Of a stretch of DNA of 64,000 nt, positions 54,501-63,826 are shown piece by piece (the first letter of the stretch is position 1; the number at the start of each line of letters is the position of its first letter). The notes beneath the pieces are model-generated. The model saw only the letters and a program-made list of their open reading frames with translations. It ran no database searches and was not told the DNA's origin. This stretch comes from Candidatus Pantoea edessiphila (GTDB lineage Bacteria; Pseudomonadota; Gammaproteobacteria; Enterobacterales; Enterobacteriaceae): contig NZ_PDKT01000002.1 of the NCBI RefSeq assembly GCF_002933315.1, positions 1 to 64,000 of the forward strand, given 5' to 3'. The translations under genes were made by a program, and so were the position numbers.

Positions 54501-55385
54501 GCGAACTCCTAATTTTAAAAGAATTTTTTATAAAACTATAATTAAAGATATTACTATATACATAAAATAAATAATAATATTAACTATGATTTTGGAAAAA
54601 ATAAAATTTTATTTTGGTGATTAATGTAATAAATATAAAAAATAATTTCCTATAAATATTTACTTTAAAATCAATGATAATATCAAAATATTAATAACGT
54701 TTTATTGTTAATAATTTCACTAAATATTTTTTGAAATAGTAATATAATACAAACAAAGTTTTTAATTTTATTTCATTAAATTAATTAAAATATACTAAAC
54801 ATAAAATATTACATATATTATTTTATTTGAGTACAATATGTGGTAATAGTGTTATTTGCTTAGTCAGTTAAAATGTTTTTTTAAATAAAACACTTTAGAC
54901 TTTTCTAAAAAAACGTTAAAATTTATTTTTTATGCGATAATTTTGTTTACGATGATAAAATATAAAACTTTGAATAACATGAAACAGGTATTTAATATAT
55001 TACTTTTACCTAAATATAATATTATACATATTTGTTTTCCACTATCTATAGAAAATTAAATACATATTTTGAAAGCGATTAACACATAATAAAATAAAAA
55101 ATTTATTGTTAATAATTTTTTATTTAAATTAAGAAAATCAAGAAAGAGTTAATTATTAAGTTATATTTTTTAATATTATATAAATATTATAGGTGAAATA
55201 ATGATATGTAATAAATAAATTATTGATTTAATATCATCTTATATCATAATTTTTGCAAAAAATATATAAAATAACATCTTTATTTTTAAAGAGAATTTGA
55301 ATAATATGATGACTTATCATTATAATTATTATATTATTAATCTAGTAATTTGACTTTTTTATATTTTTAAATAAATTTTTAATAT
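54501..55385. other. 885-bp AT-rich gene desert pepA to tRNA-Leu
   Basis: The longest geneless stretch in the window. E. coli lptF and lptG start here, divergent from pepA; I see no remnant. The base composition is extremely A/T rich, with no frame of useful length and no strong hairpin. It should hold the pepA promoter at its left end and the tRNA promoter at its right end. Confidence 0.6.
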
Positions 55386-55470
55386 GCCGAAGTGGCGAAA
55401 TAGGTATACGCAGCTGATTCAAAATCAGCCGTACTTAATGTACATGCCGGTTCAATTCCGGCCTTCGGCA
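55386..55470 (+). tRNA. tRNA-Leu (CAA)
   Basis: An 85-nt type II tRNA: acceptor GCCGAAG/CTTCGGC, anticodon loop TTCAAAA with CAA at 55420-55422, variable-arm stem GTAC/GTAC, T-loop TTCAATT. CCA is not encoded (AAATAA follows the acceptor). Counterpart of E. coli leuX. Confidence 0.96.
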
Positions 55471-55599
55471 AATAATTACAAATATAAAAATTAATTTTCG
55501 TATAATTCTATCTATTTTATTCAATGATTTTTATCTAAAGTTAGTTAATTATATTTGAATGATTTTTATAAATTATAAAAAATTGCAAACTATACATAA

Positions 55600-55682
55600 T
55601 GCGAAGAGAGGGATTTGAACCCTCATGTCTAGAAGACACTAGCATCTGAAGCTAGCGCGTCTACCAATTTCGCCATCTTCGC
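55600..55682 (-). tRNA. tRNA-Leu (CAG)
   Basis: An 83-nt type II tRNA on the minus strand: acceptor GCGAAGA/TCTTCGC, anticodon loop TTCAGAT (CAG at 55646-55648), variable stem TGTCT/AGACA, T-loop TTCAAAT. No CCA is encoded. Counterpart of the E. coli leuQPV cluster, reduced to one copy. Confidence 0.96.
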
Positions 55683-55908
55683 ATTTATTATAATACTAAT
55701 AATAATCAATAAATTTAAATAAAAAAATAATTTATTTAAATTTATTGATTATCTAAATATCTACATTATTTTAAATGAATTTAATTTAAATGAATTTAAT
55801 ATGATATTATTTTTTATTAAATCACTAAAAAATTATTGATTATTCTTTTTTAAGAAAAATTTTATAAGTTATTATTAATATATTACAGTTAGCCAGTAGG
55901 GTTTAAAT

Positions 55909-56328
55909 TTGATAAAAATTATAAATTACATTACTAATCATAAAATAGATTGGTTTTTATATAAATTAGGTGTTAATCAATATAAATTGTATAGACCACA
56001 TTTATTAAAAGGAGTATTTAATTTAGATATTTTATCCTATATAAAATTAATTATAGTTACTAAAGAAATACCTAATCTATGTACATCTTTTATAAAAGAT
56101 GTATTGTATGCTTTGAATATACAATCTTCTCAAGTAATGATAATTCAACCAGAACAATTGAAAATGTTTTTAGGTAGATTACACTGTATTTTTTGGTTAA
56201 TCGGTATAGAAAATAATCCTGTATTTAAAGGAAAATTTTTATATACTTGTTCTTTATTGTATTTAATTAATAATAGTGATGAAAAACGTTCTTTATGGAA
56301 ACAAATATATAATTTAAATAATTTTTAA
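55909..56328 (+). CDS. holD: DNA polymerase III psi subunit
   Basis: Joins chi to the clamp loader. It is 139 aa (E. coli 137) and very diverged, but KIDWFLYKLGVNQYKLYRPHLLKG aligns with the E. coli RRDWQLQQLGITQWSLRRPGALQGE region, and the C-terminus (KRSLWKQIYNLNNF) resembles RAALWQQICTYEHDFF. The start is TTG at 55909 after AGGG; there is no ATG in frame upstream of the homology. Position after leuQPV-type tRNA matches E. coli, where rsmC and rimI flank it (both lost). Confidence 0.82.
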   Translation: MIKIINYITNHKIDWFLYKLGVNQYKLYRPHLLKGVFNLDILSYIKLIIVTKEIPNLCTSFIKDVLYALNIQSSQVMIIQPEQLKMFLGRLHCIFWLIGIENNPVFKGKFLYTCSLLYLINNSDEKRSLWKQIYNLNNF

Positions 56329-56443
56329 AAAAACCAATTAAAAAGATGTAATTTTGTAAAAAATACTTAAAGTAATGATCGATATATTATTTAAATAAGA
56401 AAATAAAATAATCATTGATTATTAAATTAAGAAGGAATATTAA

Positions 56444-57423
56444 ATGTTGAATTGCATAAATTGGTGTGATCTATCTGATGATATTTCATTATGGTCAAAT
56501 TTTCCATTTTTTTGCAATGATCAAAAAAACAATTGTATTCCCATAAGCAAAATTGGATTTTATATGGCAAAGAACTAAATAAAACATTATTCATGAAATA
56601 TCAACAACAAATTAATGTTCACTTAATTATCATTAATTGTTGGATTGTAGATGAATATAAAGTAATTTGCATACAAGGCATGCTGACAGCATCTGCTATC
56701 AATTTAGCATATACATTAAGATTAGATATAGCAAAATTAATTAATATTCCATCCTTAAAAAAACTAGGATTATTATTAATGGACATGGACTCAACTGCTA
56801 TTGAAATTGAATGTATAAATGAAATTGCTAAATTAATAGGTATTGGAAATGAAATGGATAAGATTACTAAATGTGCAATGTTAGGAGAAATTAGTTTAGT
56901 CAGAAGTTTATATAAACGTTTAGCTATGTTAAAAGGTGTAGATATAAATATTCTTAAATATGTACTTGATAAGTTACCATTAACACCAGGTTTAATTCAA
57001 TTGGTAAAAAAACTGCAAAAATTAAATTGGCATGTTGCTATTATTTCCAGTGGATTTAAATACTATGCATCTTATTTAGGAAATAAACTTAATTTAACAG
57101 ATGTAATTGCCAATGAATTAGAAATTCATAACGGTAAATTAACTGGTAAAATAATTGGTCCAATAGTTGATGATCTATATAAATTAAATAGTTTAAAAAA
57201 AATTTCTCAGAGATTAAATATTCCTTTAGAACAGACTGTAGCTGTAGGTAATGGTGCTAATGATTTGTTAATGATTAAATCTGCGGGTTTAGGTATTACT
57301 TATAGAGCAAATTATAAAGTAAATAATCAAGTAAGTATAAAGATCGTTAATTCTGATTTAATGGGTATATTTTGCATTCTCAATAGCACTATAATATTAG
57401 CTATATTTGATATTAAAAAATAA
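56444..57423 (+). pseudogene. serB: Phosphoserine phosphatase, frameshifted at an A7 tract
   Basis: SerB dephosphorylates phosphoserine to serine. Translation from ATG 56444 (SD AAGGA) gives MLNCINWCDLSDDISLW, matching the E. coli N-terminus, but stops near 56578. Homology continues from YSHKQNWILYGKEL in another frame, open from 56521 to 57423. One extra base in the A7 tract (56523-56529) would join them into 326 aa (E. coli 322). The HAD domain has DMDSTAIEIE and ISSGF, but GDGAND is GNGAND, replacing a metal-binding Asp. Either a young pseudogene, or rescued by polymerase slippage on the A-tract. Confidence 0.88.
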
Positions 57424-57857
57424 TATATGATAAATAATCATTTAATTAAATATCAATAATTTATATTTTGTTATAATATAAATATATTAATTAGAAATAA
57501 CTTATATTAAAATAGTTTTTTTGTATTTACATGTTAATTAAATTCGTTTATTCAAATTATAAGATTTCCAATATGTATATTATTTAAAACAAGAAATTGA
57601 TATACGACAAAATATTTTTATTATTTTAATAATTAAATTAATACATTATTTATAATAATATATTATAATGTCTTAAAAGTTGCTTAATAAAATATTTTAG
57701 CTATAAAACTTTTAACAATTAAATTGCATAGTATATACATTTGTTATATTAAATTTATTAGTTTAATTATGTTTTTAATTAATAACATAATAAAAATAAT
57801 TTTTATGATAGATTTTTACTATTCATAATAGTATATAAAAAAAGGAAAATATGGCAA
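57424..57857. other. 434-bp AT-rich spacer serB to slt
   Basis: E. coli radA, nadR and ettA lie here; none is recognisable. It holds the slt promoter. A mini-ORF ATG at 57851 (7 codons, MASEKFM) with SD AAAGGA overlaps the slt start; see findings. Confidence 0.55.
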
Positions 57858-59834
57858 GTGAAAAATTTATGTAAATATTTAATTTTGTTTTACTTTACTA
57901 CTGTAACTAATATTTTGTATGCCGATTCCATTAGTCAGCAACGTGACGATTATAAACAAATAAAAATAGCTTTAAAAAATTACAATAAAAATCTACCAGT
58001 TATAAATAAACTACTACATAAATTAAAGGATTATTCACTTTATCCTTACCTTCAATACGATATTTTAATGGAAAAAATCAAAAATGAAAAGAATTTGACT
58101 TTAATGCAAAAACCTGTAATTAATTTTATAAAAGAACACAGTGATTTAAAAGTTTCACATTTATTAAGTTATTATTTTACAGAGTTATTAGTTACAAAAC
58201 ATCGCTGGAAAGATCTAATGTATTTCAGTCCGAAAGCACCAAAAACAGCAAAATGTGTATGTGATTGGTATTACGCTAAATGGTCAATTGAAAAAAAACC
58301 AATACATTTTGAAGATTTAATTAAGAATTTATTAAATAGTAACCTTGTTTCCAAGAAGAATTTATTAAACAATAAAAAGAACTCAAATAATTGTGATAAG
58401 TTGTTTCTGATTCCACATAAATATATTGCAACACCTCCATCTGTGATAATCGAATATATTCGATTAGCTATGAAAAAAAATAATCATACATTAATAAATT
58501 ATTTAATTAAACTTTTACCTTCAGACTATAAAAATACTGCAAATACAGTCTTAAAAATTAAAAACAATCCACTATTTATTACTGACTTTGTCAAAACAGC
58601 AAAATCTACTCCATTTAATCTTCAATTAATTAATTACTCTATTGTAAATTTATCGCCCAAACATGCTGATTTAGCAATCGAAAAAATTCCAATAATATTA
58701 AGTCATTACAAGATGGAAAATTCTGATATTCAATCGTTAAAAGAAATCGTAGCAAATAATATGATGGATAGAGAATTTACTTCGAAACAAAAAATATGGC
58801 GTGATTCAGTTATAATAAATAGTAAATCTGTTTCATTAATTGAAAAACGTATTCGTTTATCCTTAAAACAAAATAATATTAAAGATCTAAAAATTTTTAT
58901 TGAGCATTTGCCGTATAACATGCAAGCAAAAGAAGAATGGCAATATTGGAAATCTTATGTATTATTAGTTTTAAACAATAATAAAATTGAATCTGATAAA
59001 ATTTTATATAATTTGATGAAAAAAAATAGTTTTTATTCATTAATTGCTGCTCAAAAATTAGGTATAAGTTATCAATTTAAACAAAGTAAGACAATAGAAC
59101 CTGATCCTAGTATATCGAAAATTAAAAAAATAATTAGAATAAATGAATTAATGTATTGGAACAAATATTGTTTTGCAAAGTTTGAATGGAATAAATTACT
59201 TACTAATAAATCTAATAGATTTCAGACAATGTTAGCTAGCTACGCTAATAAACAACAATGGTGGCATTTGAGTGTAGAAACCACTATTCAAGCCAAAATT
59301 TGGAATAATCTTAAGGAAAGATTTCCATTAGCTTGGAATGAATTATATAAAAAATATACTAAAGGTAAGAACATTACAAAAAATTATGCTATGGCTATTT
59401 CAAGACAAGAAAGTGGATGGGATCCTTACGTAAAATCAGCAAATAATGCTGTTGGACTTATGCAAATTAAGAATATTGCTTTTACAGATACAATGCAAAT
59501 ATGTCATATTAAACAATCTTTAACTATGCAAAAATTATTTAATCCTGAAAATAATATTTGGGTTGGAACAAATTATTTAGAACATATTTTCAAATTGGTT
59601 GGAAAAAATAGAGTTCTAGCTTCAGCAGCATATAATGCTGGTTTATCAAAAATAAATCAGTGGAGACGTGTAACAGCAGGTAAATTAGATGTAGTAGCGT
59701 TTATAGAATCTATTCCATTTAAAGAAACACGACAATATGTAAAGAACGTTTTATTATACAATGCATATTATAATTATTTAACGGGAAAACCTGAAAATAT
59801 TTTAACTCCTCTTGAATGGAATCATAGTTATTAA
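57858..59834 (+). CDS. slt: Soluble lytic murein transglycosylase Slt70
   Basis: Periplasmic enzyme cleaving peptidoglycan with 1,6-anhydro-MurNAc formation. It is 658 aa (E. coli 645). Start GTG at 57858 gives a signal peptide MKNLCKYLILFYFTTVTNILYA, with cleavage before DSISQQRDDY. The alpha-helical U and L domains are diverged but alignable (DYSLYPYLQYDIL, YYAKWSIEK). The catalytic domain has AISRQESGWDPYVKSANNAVGLMQI with catalytic Glu518, LASAAYNAGLSKI and FVESIPF-like FIESIPFKETRQYVKNVLLY. Fits the retained MurA/GlmM wall pathway. Confidence 0.94.
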   Translation: MKNLCKYLILFYFTTVTNILYADSISQQRDDYKQIKIALKNYNKNLPVINKLLHKLKDYSLYPYLQYDILMEKIKNEKNLTLMQKPVINFIKEHSDLKVSHLLSYYFTELLVTKHRWKDLMYFSPKAPKTAKCVCDWYYAKWSIEKKPIHFEDLIKNLLNSNLVSKKNLLNNKKNSNNCDKLFLIPHKYIATPPSVIIEYIRLAMKKNNHTLINYLIKLLPSDYKNTANTVLKIKNNPLFITDFVKTAKSTPFNLQLINYSIVNLSPKHADLAIEKIPIILSHYKMENSDIQSLKEIVANNMMDREFTSKQKIWRDSVIINSKSVSLIEKRIRLSLKQNNIKDLKIFIEHLPYNMQAKEEWQYWKSYVLLVLNNNKIESDKILYNLMKKNSFYSLIAAQKLGISYQFKQSKTIEPDPSISKIKKIIRINELMYWNKYCFAKFEWNKLLTNKSNRFQTMLASYANKQQWWHLSVETTIQAKIWNNLKERFPLAWNELYKKYTKGKNITKNYAMAISRQESGWDPYVKSANNAVGLMQIKNIAFTDTMQICHIKQSLTMQKLFNPENNIWVGTNYLEHIFKLVGKNRVLASAAYNAGLSKINQWRRVTAGKLDVVAFIESIPFKETRQYVKNVLLYNAYYNYLTGKPENILTPLEWNHSY

Positions 59835-60400
59835 TTAAAATAAATTAATATATTATATGGTATTGATTATATATGGTATTAATTATATATCAATACTTAT
59901 AACTAAAGATATATTAATAATATTATATTTAAATATTGATATTTTTTAGATATATTGGTAAAGATGCTAAAAAATACTTTATAAAATTTTTCTATATTAT
60001 ATTCCTAAAAAATAAATTATTTTATTTATATTTTTTTATATAATTCCATCCATTATGCATTCACTAATGTAGTTGTATTACAGTTATTTCATTTATATTA
60101 ATTAAATAAATTATATACTTAAACGACTAATTTATATTTGATATATTAAAAACTGTATGCAATGATTACTAGTTTATTGTTAATTAAAATAAACTAGTAA
60201 TCATTTAATATATTTATTTATCTGTTATCAATACTAATTTCTATAGTTCAAAATAGTGAAAAATTATTAAATTTAAATACCTTAATTATTAGTATCTATG
60301 TAAGTTAAATAATAATAAGCTGATATATAAAAGAATAAAATCACTTTAAAAAAGAAATATTTCTTAACTTTATTTGTTAAGATTAGGGAGAGTTTACACC
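59835..60400. other. 566-bp AT-rich spacer slt to thrA
   Basis: E. coli trpR, rob, creABCD, arcA and thrL lie between slt and thrA; all are missing. Contents: an imperfect 14-16-bp tandem repeat of ATTATATATGGTATT type (59852-59890), and a perfect 18-bp hairpin (60161-60205). I looked for a thr leader peptide rich in Thr/Ile codons and found none. Confidence 0.6.
60161..60205. repeat. Perfect 18-bp inverted repeat before thrA
   Basis: 60161-60178 is the exact reverse complement of 60188-60205, with the loop GTTAATTAA. It lies 195 bp before thrA and 327 bp after slt. The stem contains three G/C pairs and no strong T-run follows. It could be a transcription end or leader element. Confidence 0.6.
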
Positions 60401-62875
60401 ATGCGAGTGCTGAAATTTGGTGGAACATCAATGGGTGATGCGAAACTTTTAATTCGTGCAGCCGAAATTTTGGAAGATAATGCAAAAAATGGCCAAGTCA
60501 TTACTGTATTGTCTTCACCAACTAAAATTACAACTTATTTAACAGAAGTTATTAAAAATAATCTTACTAATAAAAATATTTTATTAAATATAAAGCATGC
60601 AGAGTATATTTTTTCTAGTTTACTGTTAGATTTAGTTGATATTCAACCAAAATTAAATTTTGGTTATCTAAAAAGCTTTATAGGATTGGAACTTAATAAA
60701 ATAAAGAAAATACTATATGGGATAAGATTGTTAAAACAATGTCCAGACAACATATATGCTTCTGTTGTTTGCGTTGGAGGGAAAATTGCTGTTGTGATTA
60801 TGGAAGAAATATTAAAAGTACGTCATAATCATACAAGCATAATTAATCCAGTGACAAAATTATTTGCATTTGGGAGCTATTTAAATTCTACAATTGATAT
60901 TATTGAATCTATTCGTCGAATCAAACTGGATATAATTCCTAATAATAACATTATTCTTATGGCTGGTTCAATAGCCGGTAATGAAAATGGTGAAATAGTA
61001 TTATTAGGAAATAATGGTTCAAATTATTCAGCAGCAGTTTTAGCGGCATGTTTTAATGCAGATATATGCGAAATATGGACTGATGTAGATGGTATACACA
61101 ATTGTGATATAAATCAAGTGCCTAATGCAAAAACAATAAAATCAATGTGTTATCAAGAAGCTATTGAACTTTCATATTTTAATACTCAAATCTTAGATTT
61201 AAGAATAATTGAAGTTCTTGTTGATTTTAATATTAATTACTTAATTAGAAACATTATTAATGTTAAATCACCTGGAACTTTTATTAGCAATAGCAATGAT
61301 AATAATCATAACAATTCAATTAAAGGTATTTTTAGTTTAAAAGATATAGTAATGTTGAATTTTTCTATACCTATTTTACAGAATTTAATTGTTGTAGAAT
61401 CTCGTATAGTTTATTCTGTTTCAAAACATACTGTTTTATTATTCCTATCAATAAAAAAAAATCATCTAGAATATATTATTAATTTTTACATAGCAGAAAA
61501 TAGCTTAGAAAATGTAATGCAAGTATTACAAAAAGAGTTTAAATGTGATTTCAAAAATAAATTAATTACTTCTGTAGAAGTAATTAAAAACTTAGGAATG
61601 ATTTCAATTGTAGGTGATGGTATATATAATAGTAAAGGTTTATACAAAAAAATTTTTTCATTGATATCTGATAATGTTAATATTACAAATATATTAACAA
61701 ATCATTCTAAAAATTCACTTTCGATTGTTTTAAATAATCATGAAGTTATAAATGCTGTTAAATTAATATATAATTCATTATTTGTTAATTATAATTCACT
61801 ATTCATTAATTATAAAACAATTGAAATATTTATAATTGGAATTGGTGGAGTAGGAAATGCATTGTTAAATCAGATACATCGACAACAAAAATACTTAAGA
61901 AACCAAAAGCAAATAAAACTATCTATTTGTGGAATTGCAAATTCACAGCGATCATTAATAAATCCAGAAGAAATTAATCTCAGTAATTGGAAATTAGATT
62001 TCAATAAAACTAAAAGAATATTTAACATTAGTGAATGGGTGTCTTTAATAAAGCAAAATCACATGCCAAATCCAGTAATTGTAGATTGCACTGCTAGTCA
62101 AGAAATTGCTAATCAATATGCTGAGTTATTATCTAATGGTTTTAGTATAGTAACATCAAACAAAAAAGCTAATACTTCTTGTTGGAGTTATTATCAAAAA
62201 ATACGAAATATTGCTAACACTTCAAATCGCAAATTTTTATATGAAACGAATGTTGGAGCTGGTTTGCCAGTAATTGCAAATTTAAAAAATTTATTAAATG
62301 TAGGTGATAAACTTATAAATTTTTCTGGCATTTTATCGGGTTCACTTTCCTTTATTTTTGGTAAGTTAGATGAAGGATTATCTCTATCAGAAGCAACAAA
62401 TATGGCACGTGAAATGGGTTTTACGGAACCAGATCCTCGTGAAGATCTTAGTGGTATGGATGTAGCACGTAAATTATTAATTCTAGCAAGAGAAGTCGGA
62501 TATAAATTAGAATTAAAAGATATAATTATTGAACCATTATTACCAAACGATCTTAAAAAGATTAAAGATGTTAATGATTTTATGGAATATTTATCAAAAT
62601 TTGATGATTTATTTCAAGATAGGGTATCGAGAGCACGAAATCATGGTAAAGTGCTAAGATTTGTTGGTACTATTGATCAAGGTGGAATATGTAAAGTAAA
62701 AATCAATGAAGTAGAAGAAAATAATCCACTTCATAAAATTAAAAATGGTGAAAACGCATTAGCATTTTACAGTCGTTATTATCAACCCATTCCATTAGTT
62801 TTAAGGGGATATGGTGCAGGTAATGATGTAACAGCAGCTGGTGTATTTGCCGATTTACTGCATACTGTATCTTAA
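60401..62875 (+). CDS. thrA: ThrA: homoserine dehydrogenase with degenerate aspartokinase domain
   Basis: Bifunctional aspartokinase I/homoserine dehydrogenase I in E. coli (820 aa); here 824 aa, start 60401 after GGGAGAG. The aspartokinase half keeps KFGGTS, but catalytic residues are replaced: Glu in RGEK is Gly127, LGRNGSDYSA is LGNNGSNYSA (Arg to Asn204, Asp to Asn208), and GAKVLHP is NTQILDL (261-267). The ACT motif QGSSERSIS is also lost. The dehydrogenase half is intact: GIGGVGNALL, SNKKANT, YETNVGAGLPVI, PDPREDLSGMDVARKLLILARE. A 21-bp tandem duplication (YNSLFVN/YNSLFIN) sits at the domain linker. It probably works only as homoserine dehydrogenase. Confidence 0.95.
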   Translation: MRVLKFGGTSMGDAKLLIRAAEILEDNAKNGQVITVLSSPTKITTYLTEVIKNNLTNKNILLNIKHAEYIFSSLLLDLVDIQPKLNFGYLKSFIGLELNKIKKILYGIRLLKQCPDNIYASVVCVGGKIAVVIMEEILKVRHNHTSIINPVTKLFAFGSYLNSTIDIIESIRRIKLDIIPNNNIILMAGSIAGNENGEIVLLGNNGSNYSAAVLAACFNADICEIWTDVDGIHNCDINQVPNAKTIKSMCYQEAIELSYFNTQILDLRIIEVLVDFNINYLIRNIINVKSPGTFISNSNDNNHNNSIKGIFSLKDIVMLNFSIPILQNLIVVESRIVYSVSKHTVLLFLSIKKNHLEYIINFYIAENSLENVMQVLQKEFKCDFKNKLITSVEVIKNLGMISIVGDGIYNSKGLYKKIFSLISDNVNITNILTNHSKNSLSIVLNNHEVINAVKLIYNSLFVNYNSLFINYKTIEIFIIGIGGVGNALLNQIHRQQKYLRNQKQIKLSICGIANSQRSLINPEEINLSNWKLDFNKTKRIFNISEWVSLIKQNHMPNPVIVDCTASQEIANQYAELLSNGFSIVTSNKKANTSCWSYYQKIRNIANTSNRKFLYETNVGAGLPVIANLKNLLNVGDKLINFSGILSGSLSFIFGKLDEGLSLSEATNMAREMGFTEPDPREDLSGMDVARKLLILAREVGYKLELKDIIIEPLLPNDLKKIKDVNDFMEYLSKFDDLFQDRVSRARNHGKVLRFVGTIDQGGICKVKINEVEENNPLHKIKNGENALAFYSRYYQPIPLVLRGYGAGNDVTAAGVFADLLHTVS

Positions 62876-62893
62876 TTGGGAGTTTATATTATA

Positions 62894-63823
62894 ATGGTGA
62901 AAATCTATGCACCAGCATCAATTGGTAATGCTAATGTCGGTTTCGATGTATTAGGTGCGGCAATTGCTCCAATAGATGGTTCTTTTCTAGGTGATTTTGT
63001 TACAATCCAATCCTCAGAAAATTTTAAATTAGTTAATACTGGTATTTTTGCAAATAAACTACCCACTACCACGCAGGATAACATTATTTATCAATGTTGG
63101 AAAAAATTTTGTGAAAAAATTAATAATATTCTACCAGTAGAAATTATTTTAGAAAAAAATATGCCAATAGGATCAGGTTTAGGATCTAGTGCTTGTTCAA
63201 TAGTAGCTAGTTTAGTAGCAATAAATGAATTTTGTGATAATCCTCTTAATAAAAATGAATTATTAACACTAATGGGTAACTTAGAAGGATATATTTCTAA
63301 TAGTATACATTATGATAATGTAGCACCATGTTTTTTAGGAGGTATGCAACTAATTTTAGAAGAAAATAATATTATAAGTCAAAAAATACCTATTTTTAAG
63401 GAATGGTTGTGGGTAATTTCATATCCAGGTATAGAGATATCTACTGCTCAAGCTCGTTCAATTTTACCATTACAATACTGTAAAAAAGATTGTATTAAAC
63501 ATAGTCAGTTACTAGCTGGATTTATTCACGCTTGTTATACAAATCAGCCATATTTAGCTTCTAAACTAATGCAAGATACAATAGCAGAACCTTATCGTGC
63601 TAAATTATTAACTGGATTTATAGAAGTTAAAAAAAAATTGCAACAAATGGGTGCAATAGCATCTGGAATTTCTGGATCAGGTCCAACTATTTTTACTATT
63701 TGTGATAAAATGAACATAGCAAATCAAGCAGCAAATTGGTTAAAGTATAACTATTTAAAAAATAATGATGGTTTTGTTCATATTTGTCGCATTGATACTT
63801 TTGGTGCACGCAAATTAGGATAA
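62894..63823 (+). CDS. thrB: Homoserine kinase
   Basis: GHMP kinase making O-phosphohomoserine for threonine. The start [21 protein letters not shown] at 62894 gives 309 aa (E. coli 310); GGGAG lies upstream, and the frame from 62876 starts at TTG inside the SD region. The ATP-binding motif is [29 protein letters not shown] and GISGSGPT are also conserved. It follows thrA by 18 bp and precedes thrC by 3 bp. Intact. Confidence 0.96.
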   Translation: MVKIYAPASIGNANVGFDVLGAAIAPIDGSFLGDFVTIQSSENFKLVNTGIFANKLPTTTQDNIIYQCWKKFCEKINNILPVEIILEKNMPIGSGLGSSACSIVASLVAINEFCDNPLNKNELLTLMGNLEGYISNSIHYDNVAPCFLGGMQLILEENNIISQKIPIFKEWLWVISYPGIEISTAQARSILPLQYCKKDCIKHSQLLAGFIHACYTNQPYLASKLMQDTIAEPYRAKLLTGFIEVKKKLQQMGAIASGISGSGPTIFTICDKMNIANQAANWLKYNYLKNNDGFVHICRIDTFGARKLG

Positions 63824-63826
63824 AAC

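Noticed and set aside
59852-59890. Tandem repeat after slt as a possible satellite or recombination site
   Set aside because: Only about two and a half imperfect AT-rich copies; within what replication slippage yields in this composition.
59835-60400. thrL-type leader peptide and attenuator
   Set aside because: No short ORF rich in Thr/Ile codons and no GC-rich terminator with T-run before thrA.
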